From NCBI RefSeq assembly GCF_900108315.1, contig NZ_FNVB01000005.1, positions 186,001-250,000 on the forward strand: 64,000 nt of DNA, written 5' to 3'. The position numbers and the translations under genes are program-made. This DNA comes from Saccharopolyspora kobensis. GTDB lineage: Bacteria > Actinomycetota > Actinomycetes > Mycobacteriales > Pseudonocardiaceae. Under the pieces are notes generated by a model that had not been told where the DNA came from, did no database searches, and saw only the letters and a list, made by a program, of their open reading frames with translations. Below are positions 42,201 to 50,685 of this stretch, one piece after another. Position 1 is the first letter of the stretch, and every line of letters begins with the position of its first letter.

Positions 42201-43601
42201 TCAGCCCGCCTGCGGAGTCCCGCGCTTCTGCCGCAGCAGGCCGACGGTCACGGCGACTGCGGCGACGGAGAGGGTGAGGATCAGGGAGTGGCGGGTTGAG
42301 GGGTCGACGACCATCAGCACGAGGAACGCCACCAACGCGACGACCACCGCCCAGGACACGTAGGGATAGCCCCACATTCGCACCGGCAGGTGCTGGCCGT
42401 CGCGCTCGGCCCGGGCCCGGCTGTGCAGCTGGGTGACCGCGATCGTCAGGTACAGCAGGACGATCACCGAACCGCTGGAGTCCACCAGGAAGTCGAAGAT
42501 CGCCGTGGTGCTGACGAAGTAGTTCGCCGCCACGGTAGTCAACCCGGCCAGCGCCACCACGAGCACCGCCGGAACCGGTACCCCGGCCGCGCTGGAACGG
42601 GCCAGCACCCGCGGGCCCTCGCCGTTGCCCGCCAGTGCGTACAGCATCCGGGACGCGGTGTAGATGCCCGAGTTCAGGCAGGACAGCACCGCGACGAGGA
42701 CCACCAGGTCCATGATCAGGCCCGCGTTCGGGATGCCCAGCCGGTCGAGGACCGCCGAGTACGGGCTCTCCGTGATCCCGGCGGCGTCGTGGGGCAGCAG
42801 CGTGGCGATCACCGCGATCGAGCCGATGTAGAAGACCAGGATGCGCACCATCGTGGTGCGGACGGCTCGGCGCACCGCCTCCGCCGGGCGCATCGCCTCG
42901 CCTGCGGCGATCGTGACGACCTCGGCGCCGCTGAAGGCGAAGGACACCACGAGCAGCGCGGGCAGCACCGCGTACCAGCCGTGGGGCGCGAAACCGCCGT
43001 TCTCGAACAGGTTCGCCCCACCGGGCGCGGGCACGCCGGGCAGCAGACCGCAGATCGCCAGCACGCCGAGCCCGATGAACGCGACGATCGCCAGCACCTT
43101 GATCAGCGCGAACCAGAACTCCACCTCGCCGAAGGCGCGCACCGCGATCAGGTTGGATCCGGTCAGCACCAGCATGAACACCAGCGCGGCGGCCCAGTCC
43201 GGCACCACCGGCAGGATCCCGTGCAGCAGCGCACCGCCGATGACGGCCTCCACGCCCACGGTGACGCTCCACGAGTACGCGTAGAGCCAGCCGATCGCCA
43301 ACCCGGCCCAGCTGCCCAGCTCCCGCGAGGCGTAGCTGGCGAAGGAGCCCGTTCTCGGTGCGGCGACGGACAATTCGGCGAGCATCCGCATGACCAGGAC
43401 GACGAGCAGGCCGGCGATCGCGTACGCCACGAGCGCCGCTGGACCGGCCTTGTTGATGACCGCGCCGCTGCCGACGAACAGGCCGGCGCCGATCACCCCG
43501 CCGATCGCGATCATGCTCATCTGCCGGTCCCGCAGCGCTGGTCGCAGACCGCGCGCCCCGGTCGACCGGGCCTGCTCAACGGATGGCGATTGATCGTTCA
43601 T
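42201..43601 (-). CDS. APC-family amino acid permease (GABA permease-like)
   Basis: A 466-residue 12-segment transporter. TM1 has the APC motif MIAIGGVIGAGLFVGSGAV, and the consensus loop between TM2 and TM3 is MRMLAELSVAAPRTGSFASYA; SFAFSGAEVVTIAAGEA lies in TM6. This layout matches the GabP/AnsP group that imports amino acids with protons. ATG at 43601 follows GGAGG. A GATC-type palindrome 23 bp upstream ties it to the divergent TetR gene and the acyl-CoA operon at 46.6 kb. Confidence 0.88.
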   Translation of the reverse strand: MNDQSPSVEQARSTGARGLRPALRDRQMSMIAIGGVIGAGLFVGSGAVINKAGPAALVAYAIAGLLVVLVMRMLAELSVAAPRTGSFASYASRELGSWAGLAIGWLYAYSWSVTVGVEAVIGGALLHGILPVVPDWAAALVFMLVLTGSNLIAVRAFGEVEFWFALIKVLAIVAFIGLGVLAICGLLPGVPAPGGANLFENGGFAPHGWYAVLPALLVVSFAFSGAEVVTIAAGEAMRPAEAVRRAVRTTMVRILVFYIGSIAVIATLLPHDAAGITESPYSAVLDRLGIPNAGLIMDLVVLVAVLSCLNSGIYTASRMLYALAGNGEGPRVLARSSAAGVPVPAVLVVALAGLTTVAANYFVSTTAIFDFLVDSSGSVIVLLYLTIAVTQLHSRARAERDGQHLPVRMWGYPYVSWAVVVALVAFLVLMVVDPSTRHSLILTLSVAAVAVTVGLLRQKRGTPQAG

Positions 43602-43623
43602 CTTGCCTCCAAGATGCCTCAAC

Positions 43624-43637
43624 CGATCGATCGATCG
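43624..43637 (-). promoter_or_regulatory. GATC-type palindrome upstream of the permease
   Basis: CGATCGATCGATCG, a perfect 14-bp palindrome 23 bp before the permease start. A longer version, GTCGATCGATCGATCGAC, lies at 46581-46598, and a weaker match (GATCGATCAGTCGAC, 43742-43756) precedes the TetR gene. All are candidate sites for that TetR regulator. Confidence 0.65.
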
Positions 43638-43780
43638 AGAGATCCATGCACGATAGGTGCCGGAAATCGGGAGGTCAATAGGACTTTGCCCGCCCGAGGT
43701 CGATGCGGCCGCCGCGTCGCCGGTACGGTTGCGGTCACTCAGATCGATCAGTCGACCGGCATTCCAGGGAGCGCGAGGCG

Positions 43781-44482
43781 ATGAGCGGACGAGGACGCTC
43801 AGGTGACGACACGCAGCAGCAGGTGTGGGAGGCGGCCGTCCGGCTGTTCGCCGCGCAGGGCTTCCACGGCACCGGCATCCGCGAGCTCGCCGACGCCGCG
43901 CAGCTCTCCCCCGCGACCCTCTACCACTACATGGGCACCAAGCAGGACCTGCTGTTCTCCATCATGCGGACCTGCCTGGACCGGCTGGTGATGGCGGCCG
44001 AACGGGTCTCCGCGGACACCGACCGGCCGCAGGCGATCATCGCCAGCCTGGTCCACGTGCACGTGCTCACGCACGCGCTGCACCGCGACGAGACGACCGT
44101 GGTGGACAACGAGCTCGGCGTGCTCGACGCCGAACGCCGCGGCACCGTCGTCCAGATCCGGGACCGCTACGAGGAGTTCTGGCGCAGCGCGGTCGCGGCC
44201 GGTTGCGAGCGCGGCGTTTTCGCGGTCCCGGACCAGCGCTTCGCGCGCATGGCGGTGCTGGAGATGTGCTCCGGAGTGGCCAAGTGGTACTCCCCAGAGG
44301 GCGAGGAGGAGCTGGACGCGATCGCCACGGCGCACGCGCAGCTGGCGCTCCAACTCCTCGGCGTCCCGCCGACCCGCCTCGCCTCAACAGCACTACCCGA
44401 AGCAGCCGAAGTCCACGGCCTGGTCGAAGAGATCTGGCACATCCAACTACCCCCAATGCGCGCCCGCCCCACCCGCAACTAA
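43781..44482 (+). CDS. TetR-family regulator of the amino-acid/acyl-CoA gene group
   Basis: A 233-residue regulator. The DNA-binding domain is [20 protein letters not shown], then [20 protein letters not shown]; the C-terminal domain is of the kind found in acyl-CoA-responsive repressors, with [23 protein letters not shown] at 43781 is the start. A GATC-type half-match lies 25-40 bp upstream, consistent with autoregulation, and better palindromes lie upstream of the permease and the acyl-CoA operon. An acyl-CoA intermediate of the pathway is the likely inducer; this is inference. Confidence 0.85.
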   Translation: MSGRGRSGDDTQQQVWEAAVRLFAAQGFHGTGIRELADAAQLSPATLYHYMGTKQDLLFSIMRTCLDRLVMAAERVSADTDRPQAIIASLVHVHVLTHALHRDETTVVDNELGVLDAERRGTVVQIRDRYEEFWRSAVAAGCERGVFAVPDQRFARMAVLEMCSGVAKWYSPEGEEELDAIATAHAQLALQLLGVPPTRLASTALPEAAEVHGLVEEIWHIQLPPMRARPTRN

Positions 44483-44602
44483 CCAACCCCCACCCCCCGA
44501 CCCCGGCCCACGCCCGCAGGCGATGCACGGGGGGCGCGTGCGGGTTCTGGCGGTCAGTGCGTGCCGGTCCAGGCCACATAACGCCGACCCCCAATCCCTC
44601 CC

Positions 44603-44702
<100 letters not shown>

Positions 44703-44708
44703 AGTGAT

Positions 44709-44752
44709 GCAATTTCAATTGAAATTGGACCTCCAATTTCAATTGAAATTGC
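44709..44752. repeat. composite palindrome A of CAATTTCAATTGAAATTG units
   Basis: Two copies of the 18-bp palindrome CAATTTCAATTGAAATTG (44710-44727 and 44734-44751) lie side by side so that the whole 44-bp block is itself a perfect palindrome, with arms of 21 bp around CC. It is extremely AT-rich for this genome. It can form one long hairpin or two small ones and could terminate both convergent genes. Confidence 0.9.
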
Positions 44753-44802
44753 CGAGGTCCCGACGCACACCGGCGTGTCGGGCACCAACACGCCGACGGC
44801 AT

Positions 44803-44846
44803 GCAACTTCAATTGAAATCGGAGCTGTGATTTCCATTGAAATTGC
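44803..44846. repeat. composite palindrome B, degenerate copy
   Basis: Contains GCAACTTCAATTGAAATC and GATTTCCATTGAAATTGC separated by 8 bases. The same nested design as block A is visible with a few changes. It ends 12 bp before the stop of the amidohydrolase gene. Confidence 0.8.
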
Positions 44847-44857
44847 GGGTCTGTCGG

Positions 44858-46498
44858 TCAGGTGGGTAGGTCGAGTCGGTCGTGCTTGAGCTCGCCTCCT
44901 ACGACGGTGGCCAGCACTTCGACGTCCTTGATCGCGCGGCGGTCGACGCGGGTGAGGTCTTCGGAGAGCACCGTGAAGTCGGCGAGCATGCCGCGCGCGA
45001 GCCGGCCCTTGCGGTGCTCCTGGTGGTCGGCGTAGGCCGAGCCGCGGGTGTAGGCGCGCAGCGCCTGCAACGGGGTCAGCCGCTCGTCGGCGCCCAGCAC
45101 CTGCCCGGCCGCCGTTTCCCGGTTGACCAGCGCGTGGATTCCCAGCAGCGGCGCGCCTTCCACCACCGGGCAGTCCGAGCTGCCGGGAACTTCGACGCCT
45201 GCGCGCAGGAAGCTGAGCTGCCGGTAGGCGAGCTGCGCCCGCTCCTCGCCGAGCGCGGCGATGATCCCGTCCCCGAGCTCGTCCACGAACCGGCCCTGCG
45301 GCACCGGGATCACGCCCAGCCGCGCGATCTCGGCGATCTGCGCATCGCTGGTGACACCGCAGTGCTCGATGCGGTGCCGGGCATCGGCGCGGGGCACCTG
45401 CCGCTGGGCGCGGGCGTAGGCGTCCAGGACCAGCTGCACGGCCGCGTCGCCGATGGCGTGCGCGGCGATCTGCCAGCCCGCCCGGTGCGCCCGCGAGATC
45501 TGCTCGCGCAGCCGCTCCGGATCGTCCTGGGTGAACCCGCGATTGCCGACCGCGTCGGCGTAATCGCAGCACATCGAGGCTGTTCGGCCGATCAGCGAAC
45601 CGTCCGAGAACAGCTTGACCGCGCCGACGCGCAAGGTGTCGTCGCCCAGCCCGGTGCGCAGGCCGAGGTCGAGCCCGAAGCCGGGTTCGCTCCCGTCGAT
45701 GTCGTGCAGCGCCGCCATCTCCGGCATCACGGTGGCGCGCACCCCGAGCACGCCCCGCTCCCGCGCGATCATGAAGGCGTGCAGGTCGGCCGGCCCGTTG
45801 CCGGTGAGACGCCCCGCGATGCCGGGCTCGGTGATGCTGGTCAGCCCTTCGGACAGGGCCAGCTCCGAACCCAGCTCGATGGCCCGCACGAAGTCCTCGA
45901 GCGGTTGTGGCCGGAGCACGCGGTACACCAGCGATTGGGCCTGCTCGGTGAGCAGCCCGGTGGGCGCGCCGGTGGCGTCGCGTTCGACCGTGCCGCCGGG
46001 AACGTCGGGCAGGGCGCGAGGATCCGCGTAGCCCATCGCCCGGATCGCCGCGGTGTTGACCACGCCCATGTGCGCGGAGTTGTGCGCGAGCCAGGCCGGG
46101 CGGCCGCCGGTCAGCGCGTCCAGCTCCGCCCGGGTCGGGTGGGCGCCGCCGAGGCGGTTCTGGTCGTAGCCGTGCCCGCGCACCCAGGCACCTCCCGGCA
46201 GCCGCTCGGCGTGCTCGCGGACGGCGGTGCGCAGCGCGTCCATGCTGGTGACAGCGCTGGGCCGCAGGTCGAGCTGGAGGCTGCGCTGTCCGCGCATGCT
46301 CAGGTGGTGGTGCGCGTCGTGGAAGCCCGGCACCACCGGTGCGCCGCGGAGGTCGATGACCTCGGCGGCGGTGCAGCCGTCGAGGTCGTCGTCCAGGCCG
46401 ACGAGCACACCGCCGAGCACGCCCATCCGGCTCGCGGTCGGGCGATCGGGATCCAGGGTGGTGATGTCGCCGTTGGTGAACAGGACGTCCAGGTGCAT
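44858..46498 (-). CDS. YtcJ-type amidohydrolase
   Basis: A 546-residue amidohydrolase of the YtcJ/LAF3 group. Metal ligands include VPGFHDAHHHLSM near residue 50 and the later AAHAIGDAAVQ and RIEHCGVTSD; the C-terminus returns to the sandwich with ARGMLADFTVLSEDL. Such enzymes hydrolyse amide or N-formyl bonds; the substrate is unknown. ATG at 46498 follows GGAGG. It is divergent from the thioesterase/ECH/ligase operon across an intergenic region with a GATC-type palindrome, so both are likely co-regulated and may act in the same catabolic route. Confidence 0.87.
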   Translation of the reverse strand: MHLDVLFTNGDITTLDPDRPTASRMGVLGGVLVGLDDDLDGCTAAEVIDLRGAPVVPGFHDAHHHLSMRGQRSLQLDLRPSAVTSMDALRTAVREHAERLPGGAWVRGHGYDQNRLGGAHPTRAELDALTGGRPAWLAHNSAHMGVVNTAAIRAMGYADPRALPDVPGGTVERDATGAPTGLLTEQAQSLVYRVLRPQPLEDFVRAIELGSELALSEGLTSITEPGIAGRLTGNGPADLHAFMIARERGVLGVRATVMPEMAALHDIDGSEPGFGLDLGLRTGLGDDTLRVGAVKLFSDGSLIGRTASMCCDYADAVGNRGFTQDDPERLREQISRAHRAGWQIAAHAIGDAAVQLVLDAYARAQRQVPRADARHRIEHCGVTSDAQIAEIARLGVIPVPQGRFVDELGDGIIAALGEERAQLAYRQLSFLRAGVEVPGSSDCPVVEGAPLLGIHALVNRETAAGQVLGADERLTPLQALRAYTRGSAYADHQEHRKGRLARGMLADFTVLSEDLTRVDRRAIKDVEVLATVVGGELKHDRLDLPT

Positions 46499-46580
46499 GA
46501 ATGATCCTCCAACTGCCGGTTCAGGCGGTGGACCGCCGAGCACGCACGTCTTGCGCCCCGGCCGACACCGACCCTACTCT

Positions 46581-46598
46581 GTCGATCGATCGATCGAC
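46581..46598. promoter_or_regulatory. 18-bp GATC-type palindrome between amidohydrolase and acyl-CoA operon
   Basis: GTCGATCGATCGATCGAC is a perfect palindrome in the 115-bp divergent region, 16 bp before the thioesterase start. Its core equals the palindrome upstream of the permease at 43624. It is the best candidate operator of the TetR gene at 43781. Confidence 0.7.
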
Positions 46599-46613
46599 TA
46601 GTTCGGAGGCGGC

Positions 46614-47045
46614 GTGGCAGAACCGAGCAGCGGACCGCACGCGATCGACTTCTGGTCGCCGGTCCACTTCGACGAGCTGGACCCCAACGGCCACCTGCAC
46701 AACGCGCGCTTCGCGCTGCACGTCGAACGGGCCCAGACCGCGGCCTTCGCGGCGGCCGGCTTCGACACCGCGACCGTGCTGAACCGGCACCCCGACCTGC
46801 ACTACGTGGTGCGCCGGTTCGACGTCCTGTTCCACTCACCCGTCGGCAACGCCGGGAACCTGCTGGTAGCACTGCACTTCACCGAACTCGGCCGGACCAG
46901 CGCGACTTGGACGTTCCGCTGCGGCCCGCCCGGAGCGCCCAACGCCACCGGCACGCGCACGATCGTGAAGGTCGACGCCGACGGCAGGCCGCTGCCCTGG
47001 TCGCCGCGGATGTCGGAGTGGCGCACGAACCTGCTGATCGGCTGA
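46614..47045 (+). CDS. acyl-CoA thioesterase-like hotdog protein
   Basis: A 143-residue hotdog-fold protein of the 4-hydroxybenzoyl-CoA thioesterase/FadM group. The signature is VHFDELDPNGHLHNARFALHVE near residue 17, where the Asp and following helix are conserved, then VVRRFDVLFHSPV. It should hydrolyse or edit acyl-CoA esters. GTG at 46614 follows GGAGG. It is the first gene of an operon with an enoyl-CoA hydratase and an acyl-CoA ligase. An operator-like palindrome overlaps its promoter region. Confidence 0.85.
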   Translation: MAEPSSGPHAIDFWSPVHFDELDPNGHLHNARFALHVERAQTAAFAAAGFDTATVLNRHPDLHYVVRRFDVLFHSPVGNAGNLLVALHFTELGRTSATWTFRCGPPGAPNATGTRTIVKVDADGRPLPWSPRMSEWRTNLLIG

Positions 47046-47062
47046 GACCACGAGGAGACGAC

Positions 47063-47929
47063 ATGTCCGAACCCCGGCCCGGAACGCTGGTCGAGACCGA
47101 GTTCGACGGCGACATCGGCGTGATCCGGCTGAACCGACCGGAGTCGCTGAACGCGGTGAACACCGCGCTGGTGGAACAGCTGGTCGCCGCGTTCGACTCC
47201 GCGCGCACCGCCCGCGCCGTCCTGCTGACCGGTCGCGGCCGCGCCTTCTGCGCCGGTCACGACCTGAAGGCACCGCCCGAAGATCCCGCCACCGTGCGAG
47301 CCCGGCTGGACCGCATCCAGGACGTCACCCGCCGGATCCGCAGCTGCCCGGCACCGGTGATCGCGGTGGTGCAGGGGCACGCCGTGGGCGCGGGCGCGGA
47401 ATTCGCCCTGGGCTGCGACCTGGTGCTGGCGGGCGAGAGCGCGCAGTTCCGCTTCCCCGAGGTGGGCCTCGGGCTCAGCGCCACCGGCGGGCTCTCCGCC
47501 CTGCTGCCGATGCTGGTCGGCCCGATCAGGGCCAAGGAGCTGGTGATGTTCGGCGAGCCGCTCGACGCCGCCACCGCGCACCGGCTCGGGCTGGTCAACG
47601 CGGTGATCCCGGACGACGAGCTGCTGGCGACCGCGATGAGCTGGGCGCGACGGCTGGCCGAACTCCCGGCGGCACCGCTGGCGATGGCCAAGGAAGCCAT
47701 CGACGCGGGCACCGACCGCGCGGTGGAATCGGCCCTGGCGCTGGAGATCCGGCACGCGATCCGCACCGACGAGCTGAGCACCGAAGAAAGCAGTCCGGCA
47801 TCGACATCAGCCCCGCTCAACCGCACCACAGGGGACCGTGACGCCACCCGGCCCAAAGAAACCCCGAAACGCGAGATCAGCCCCGAACGCCACCACCACT
47901 GTGAATCGCGGAGAGGCGGAACAGCATGA
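47063..47929 (+). CDS. enoyl-CoA hydratase/isomerase-family protein
   Basis: A 288-residue crotonase. It has FCAGHDLKAPP, where the first oxyanion-hole residues lie, and QGHAVGAGAEFALGCDLVLAGES, the second oxyanion hole, followed by FPEVGLGLSATGG containing the Glu of the active-site region. The last 40 residues (SPASTSAPLNRTTGD and on) are a polar tail not typical for the family. Hydration or isomerisation of an unsaturated acyl-CoA is the expected reaction. Its end overlaps the ligase start by 4 bp (ATGA). Confidence 0.88.
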   Translation: MSEPRPGTLVETEFDGDIGVIRLNRPESLNAVNTALVEQLVAAFDSARTARAVLLTGRGRAFCAGHDLKAPPEDPATVRARLDRIQDVTRRIRSCPAPVIAVVQGHAVGAGAEFALGCDLVLAGESAQFRFPEVGLGLSATGGLSALLPMLVGPIRAKELVMFGEPLDAATAHRLGLVNAVIPDDELLATAMSWARRLAELPAAPLAMAKEAIDAGTDRAVESALALEIRHAIRTDELSTEESSPASTSAPLNRTTGDRDATRPKETPKREISPERHHHCESRRGGTA

Positions 47930-49458
47930 GCGACCTGTCCCTCGCGGATCTCGTCCGCAGCGCGGCCGAACGCTGGCCGGAGCGGGTGGCGTGGACGTTC
48001 GACGCGCTCGGCCGGGAGCTGACCTTCGCCGAGGTCGACCGGCGCAGCGATGCATTCGCCGCGCTGCTCGCCGAGCACGGGGTCACCGCGGCCGATCGCG
48101 TGGCGGTGATGCTGGACAACCGGCCGGAATTCCCGCTCGCGTGGCTGGGCGCGGCCAAGCTGGGCGCCGCGGTGGTCCCGGTGAACATCCGCTACCAGGA
48201 CTACGACGCCGCGCACGTGCTCGCGCACTCAGGCGCGCGGGTCGTGCTGACCACGGCGCAGCACGCGGAACTGCTCGCGCGGATCAGGAGTTCCACGTCC
48301 CTGCAGCACGTGCTCGACGTCGACGCGATCCCGATCCCCGACGCGCCTGCACCGAGGTGCGCCGCACCGGTGCCCGAGACGGTCGCCAACATCCAGTACA
48401 CGTCGGGCACCACCGGAGCGCCGAAGGGATGCGTTCTGCCCCACCGCTACTGGAGCTCGCTGGCCGCCGGGCTGGTCGAGGGCTTCCCGCGGATCGGCGC
48501 GCAGGACACCATCCTCACCGCACAGCCCTTCCACTACGTCGATCCGCAGTGGAACACCGCGCTGGGCCTCGCCTCCGGCGCCCGGCTCGTGGTGCTGGAC
48601 CGCTTCCACCCCACGACGTTCTGGTCGAAGGTCCGCGAGCACGAGGTCACCTGGCTCTACTGCCTCGGCCTGATGCCGAAGCTGCTGCTGGACATGCCGC
48701 CGTCACCCCACGACCGGGACCACCGGGTGCGCGCGATCAGCGCATCGGCGATCCCGGCCGACCTGCACGCGGCGCTCGAAAAGCGCTGGGGCGTCCCATG
48801 GTTCGAGGCGTTCGGCATGACCGAGACGGGCAGCGACATCCGGATGACGCCCGAGGACCACGACGACACCGTGGGAACCGGTTGTCTCGGCCGGGCCATC
48901 GCCGGGCGGGAGGTCGCGATCCTCGGCGACTCCGGCGAACCGGTGCCACGAGGCGCCACCGGCGAGCTGGCGATCCGCGGCGTCGGGCTGATGCACGGTT
49001 ACTTCCGCGACGCGGAGGCCACCGATCGGGCGTTCCGCTCCGGCTGGTTCCACACCGGCGACCTGGCCAGGATGGACGACCGCGGACGCGTCTACTACGC
49101 GGGCCGGACCAAGGACATGATCCGCCGCAGCGGTGAGAACATCTCCGCGGGCGAGGTGGAACGGGTGCTCCAGCTGCACCCGGCGGTGGACATCGCCGCG
49201 GTCCTGCCGGAGCCGGACGAGCTGCGGGGCGAAGAGGTCCACGCCGTGCTGGTCCTCCGCGACGAGACCTGCACCCCGGAGGCCCTGGCGGCCTTCTGCG
49301 GCGAGCAGCTGGCCTACTTCAAGGTCCCCCGCTACTGGACCTTCCGAACCGCGGTGCCGCTGACGCCCTCGGAGCGGGTCTCCAAGGCGGCCCTGCGAAC
49401 CGAGCTGGCACGGGACCGGAATCCCAAGTACGACCGCAAGACCCAGCAGTGGGCCTAG
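47926..49458 (+). CDS. AMP-forming acyl-CoA ligase
   Basis: A 510-residue adenylate-forming enzyme. Motifs are IQYTSGTTGAPKGCVLPH near residue 160, EAFGMTETGSD near 300, GWFHTGDLARMDDRGRVYY near 370, GRTKDMIRRSGENIS and a C-terminal ERVSKAALR with the acyl-transfer lysine. It activates a carboxylate to its CoA ester and so feeds the hydratase encoded just upstream. The carnitine/crotonobetaine-CoA ligase CaiC is a similar enzyme, but the substrate is not decided. It is the third gene of the operon. Confidence 0.9.
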   Translation: MSDLSLADLVRSAAERWPERVAWTFDALGRELTFAEVDRRSDAFAALLAEHGVTAADRVAVMLDNRPEFPLAWLGAAKLGAAVVPVNIRYQDYDAAHVLAHSGARVVLTTAQHAELLARIRSSTSLQHVLDVDAIPIPDAPAPRCAAPVPETVANIQYTSGTTGAPKGCVLPHRYWSSLAAGLVEGFPRIGAQDTILTAQPFHYVDPQWNTALGLASGARLVVLDRFHPTTFWSKVREHEVTWLYCLGLMPKLLLDMPPSPHDRDHRVRAISASAIPADLHAALEKRWGVPWFEAFGMTETGSDIRMTPEDHDDTVGTGCLGRAIAGREVAILGDSGEPVPRGATGELAIRGVGLMHGYFRDAEATDRAFRSGWFHTGDLARMDDRGRVYYAGRTKDMIRRSGENISAGEVERVLQLHPAVDIAAVLPEPDELRGEEVHAVLVLRDETCTPEALAAFCGEQLAYFKVPRYWTFRTAVPLTPSERVSKAALRTELARDRNPKYDRKTQQWA

Positions 49459-49494
49459 GGAATTCCCCGAGCACCCGCTGGCGTTGATCACGCC

Positions 49495-49947
49495 ATGGCA
49501 CAAGGTCCAGCACCGCGCCCGCTGTCCGACGAAGCTCTGTCCGGACTGCTCGGCAAGCAGCACTTCGGCACGCTCGCCACCGTCAAGCGCAGCGGGCACC
49601 CGCACCTGACCACCATGCTCTACAGCTGGGACCCGGAAGCCCGGGTGGTGCGGTTCTCGACGACGGCCGACCGGGTCAAGGTCGGCCACCTGCGGCGCGA
49701 TCCGCGTGCGTCGCTCCATGTGCAGGGCGACGACGTGTGGTCGTTCGCCGTCGCCGAGGGTGAGGCCGAGACCTCCGAGATCACGACCGCGCCCGGCGAC
49801 GCGGTCGGGCGCGAACTGCTCTCGATCGTCTCCGCGGCCGCGAAGCCGGACGACGAAGGTGCGTTCCTGGAGCAGATGGTCGCCGAGCGCCGCCTGGTCA
49901 TCCGGTTGAAGGTGGATCGGCTGTACGGCACGGTGCTCGACGTCTGA
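49495..49947 (+). CDS. PPOX-class, probably F420-dependent, oxidoreductase
   Basis: A 150-residue split-barrel flavin/deazaflavin-binding protein. It shows GTLATVKRSGHPHLTTMLYSW, then VRFSTTADRVKVGHLRRDP, the F420/FMN phosphate-binding layout of actinobacterial PPOX proteins, ending in VIRLKVDRLYGTVLDV. Length and motifs match F420-dependent reductases such as those acting on biliverdin. ATG at 49495 is close to a possible promoter TTGATC, so the message may be leaderless. It lies after the acyl-CoA operon but may be transcribed separately. Confidence 0.85.
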   Translation: MAQGPAPRPLSDEALSGLLGKQHFGTLATVKRSGHPHLTTMLYSWDPEARVVRFSTTADRVKVGHLRRDPRASLHVQGDDVWSFAVAEGEAETSEITTAPGDAVGRELLSIVSAAAKPDDEGAFLEQMVAERRLVIRLKVDRLYGTVLDV

Positions 49948-49956
49948 ACCGGGCTC

Positions 49957-49988
49957 GGGAAGCGCCCCGCGCTCGCAGGGCGCTTCCC
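49957..49988. terminator. bidirectional terminator
   Basis: Perfect arms GGGAAGCGCCC (49957-49967) and GGGCGCTTCCC (49978-49988) with a 10-nt loop between the convergent PPOX and racemase genes. Confidence 0.75.
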
Positions 49989-49995
49989 GGTGCGC

Positions 49996-50685
49996 TCAGC
50001 TCCCGGCCGTCCACAACTCCTGCAGCACCAGTTCGGCCGCGCTCGGGATGGGTTCCACGATCTCGCAGGTGCGGGCCTCGGCGATCCGGCGGGCCGTCTC
50101 GCTGAGCGGCCCACCAGCGATGATCACCGCTTCGGCGCGGTCCACCCCGGTGCACCGGTCGACCGCCGCGGCCAGTTCGGCGAACTGCCGCTCGGGATCG
50201 GCCGCCAGCACCAGCGGCTCCGATTCGGTCAGCCGGACACCGGTGAAGCCCTCCGACATCCCGTGCTCGGCGACCAGCGCGGTGAGGGAATCGACGAGCA
50301 GCGGCGTGCTGGTGGCCATGCCGAACCGCCGCCCCGACCGACCCGCGGCGCCGATGGCCGCCTGCCCGATGCCGACGACCGGCAGGTCGAGCTCCGCGTC
50401 GAGCCGGCTGCGGCCCGGGTCGCCGATCGCGGCGACGATCACCGCGAGGTACTCCCGCTCCGCGGCGTCCAGCGCGCGCAGCACGGCATCGCGGACGTGC
50501 TCCTCGGACTCCTTCAGCGCCACCGGGTCGAGGATCATCGACGGTCCGGCTCCCGCCGTGACACCGTCGACCTCGAGCCCGCTGCCGAGCAGCGTTCTCG
50601 CGGCGAGCGCGCGCATCATCTCGGTGGTCGCCCGGTTGGTGTTCGGGTTGACCAGGAGCACCCTTGCGGTCTCAGGCGTGGGCAA
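49996..50685 (-). CDS. Asp/Glu/hydantoin racemase-family protein lacking the catalytic cysteines
   Basis: A 229-residue protein. The N-terminal LLVNPNTNRATTEMM and the central IGDPGRSRLDAELDLPVVGIGQAA place it in the Asp/Glu/hydantoin racemase superfamily. In active members each half carries a Cys, in CFGDPG and in GC[AT]G. Here these read AAIGDPG and IIAGGPLSE, so both cysteines are absent. It is either catalytically altered or a binding protein. TTG at 50685 is used, after GGAGG; it overlaps the upstream MFS gene by 14 bp, so the two are coupled. Confidence 0.8.
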   Translation of the reverse strand: MPTPETARVLLVNPNTNRATTEMMRALAARTLLGSGLEVDGVTAGAGPSMILDPVALKESEEHVRDAVLRALDAAEREYLAVIVAAIGDPGRSRLDAELDLPVVGIGQAAIGAAGRSGRRFGMATSTPLLVDSLTALVAEHGMSEGFTGVRLTESEPLVLAADPERQFAELAAAVDRCTGVDRAEAVIIAGGPLSETARRIAEARTCEIVEPIPSAAELVLQELWTAGS

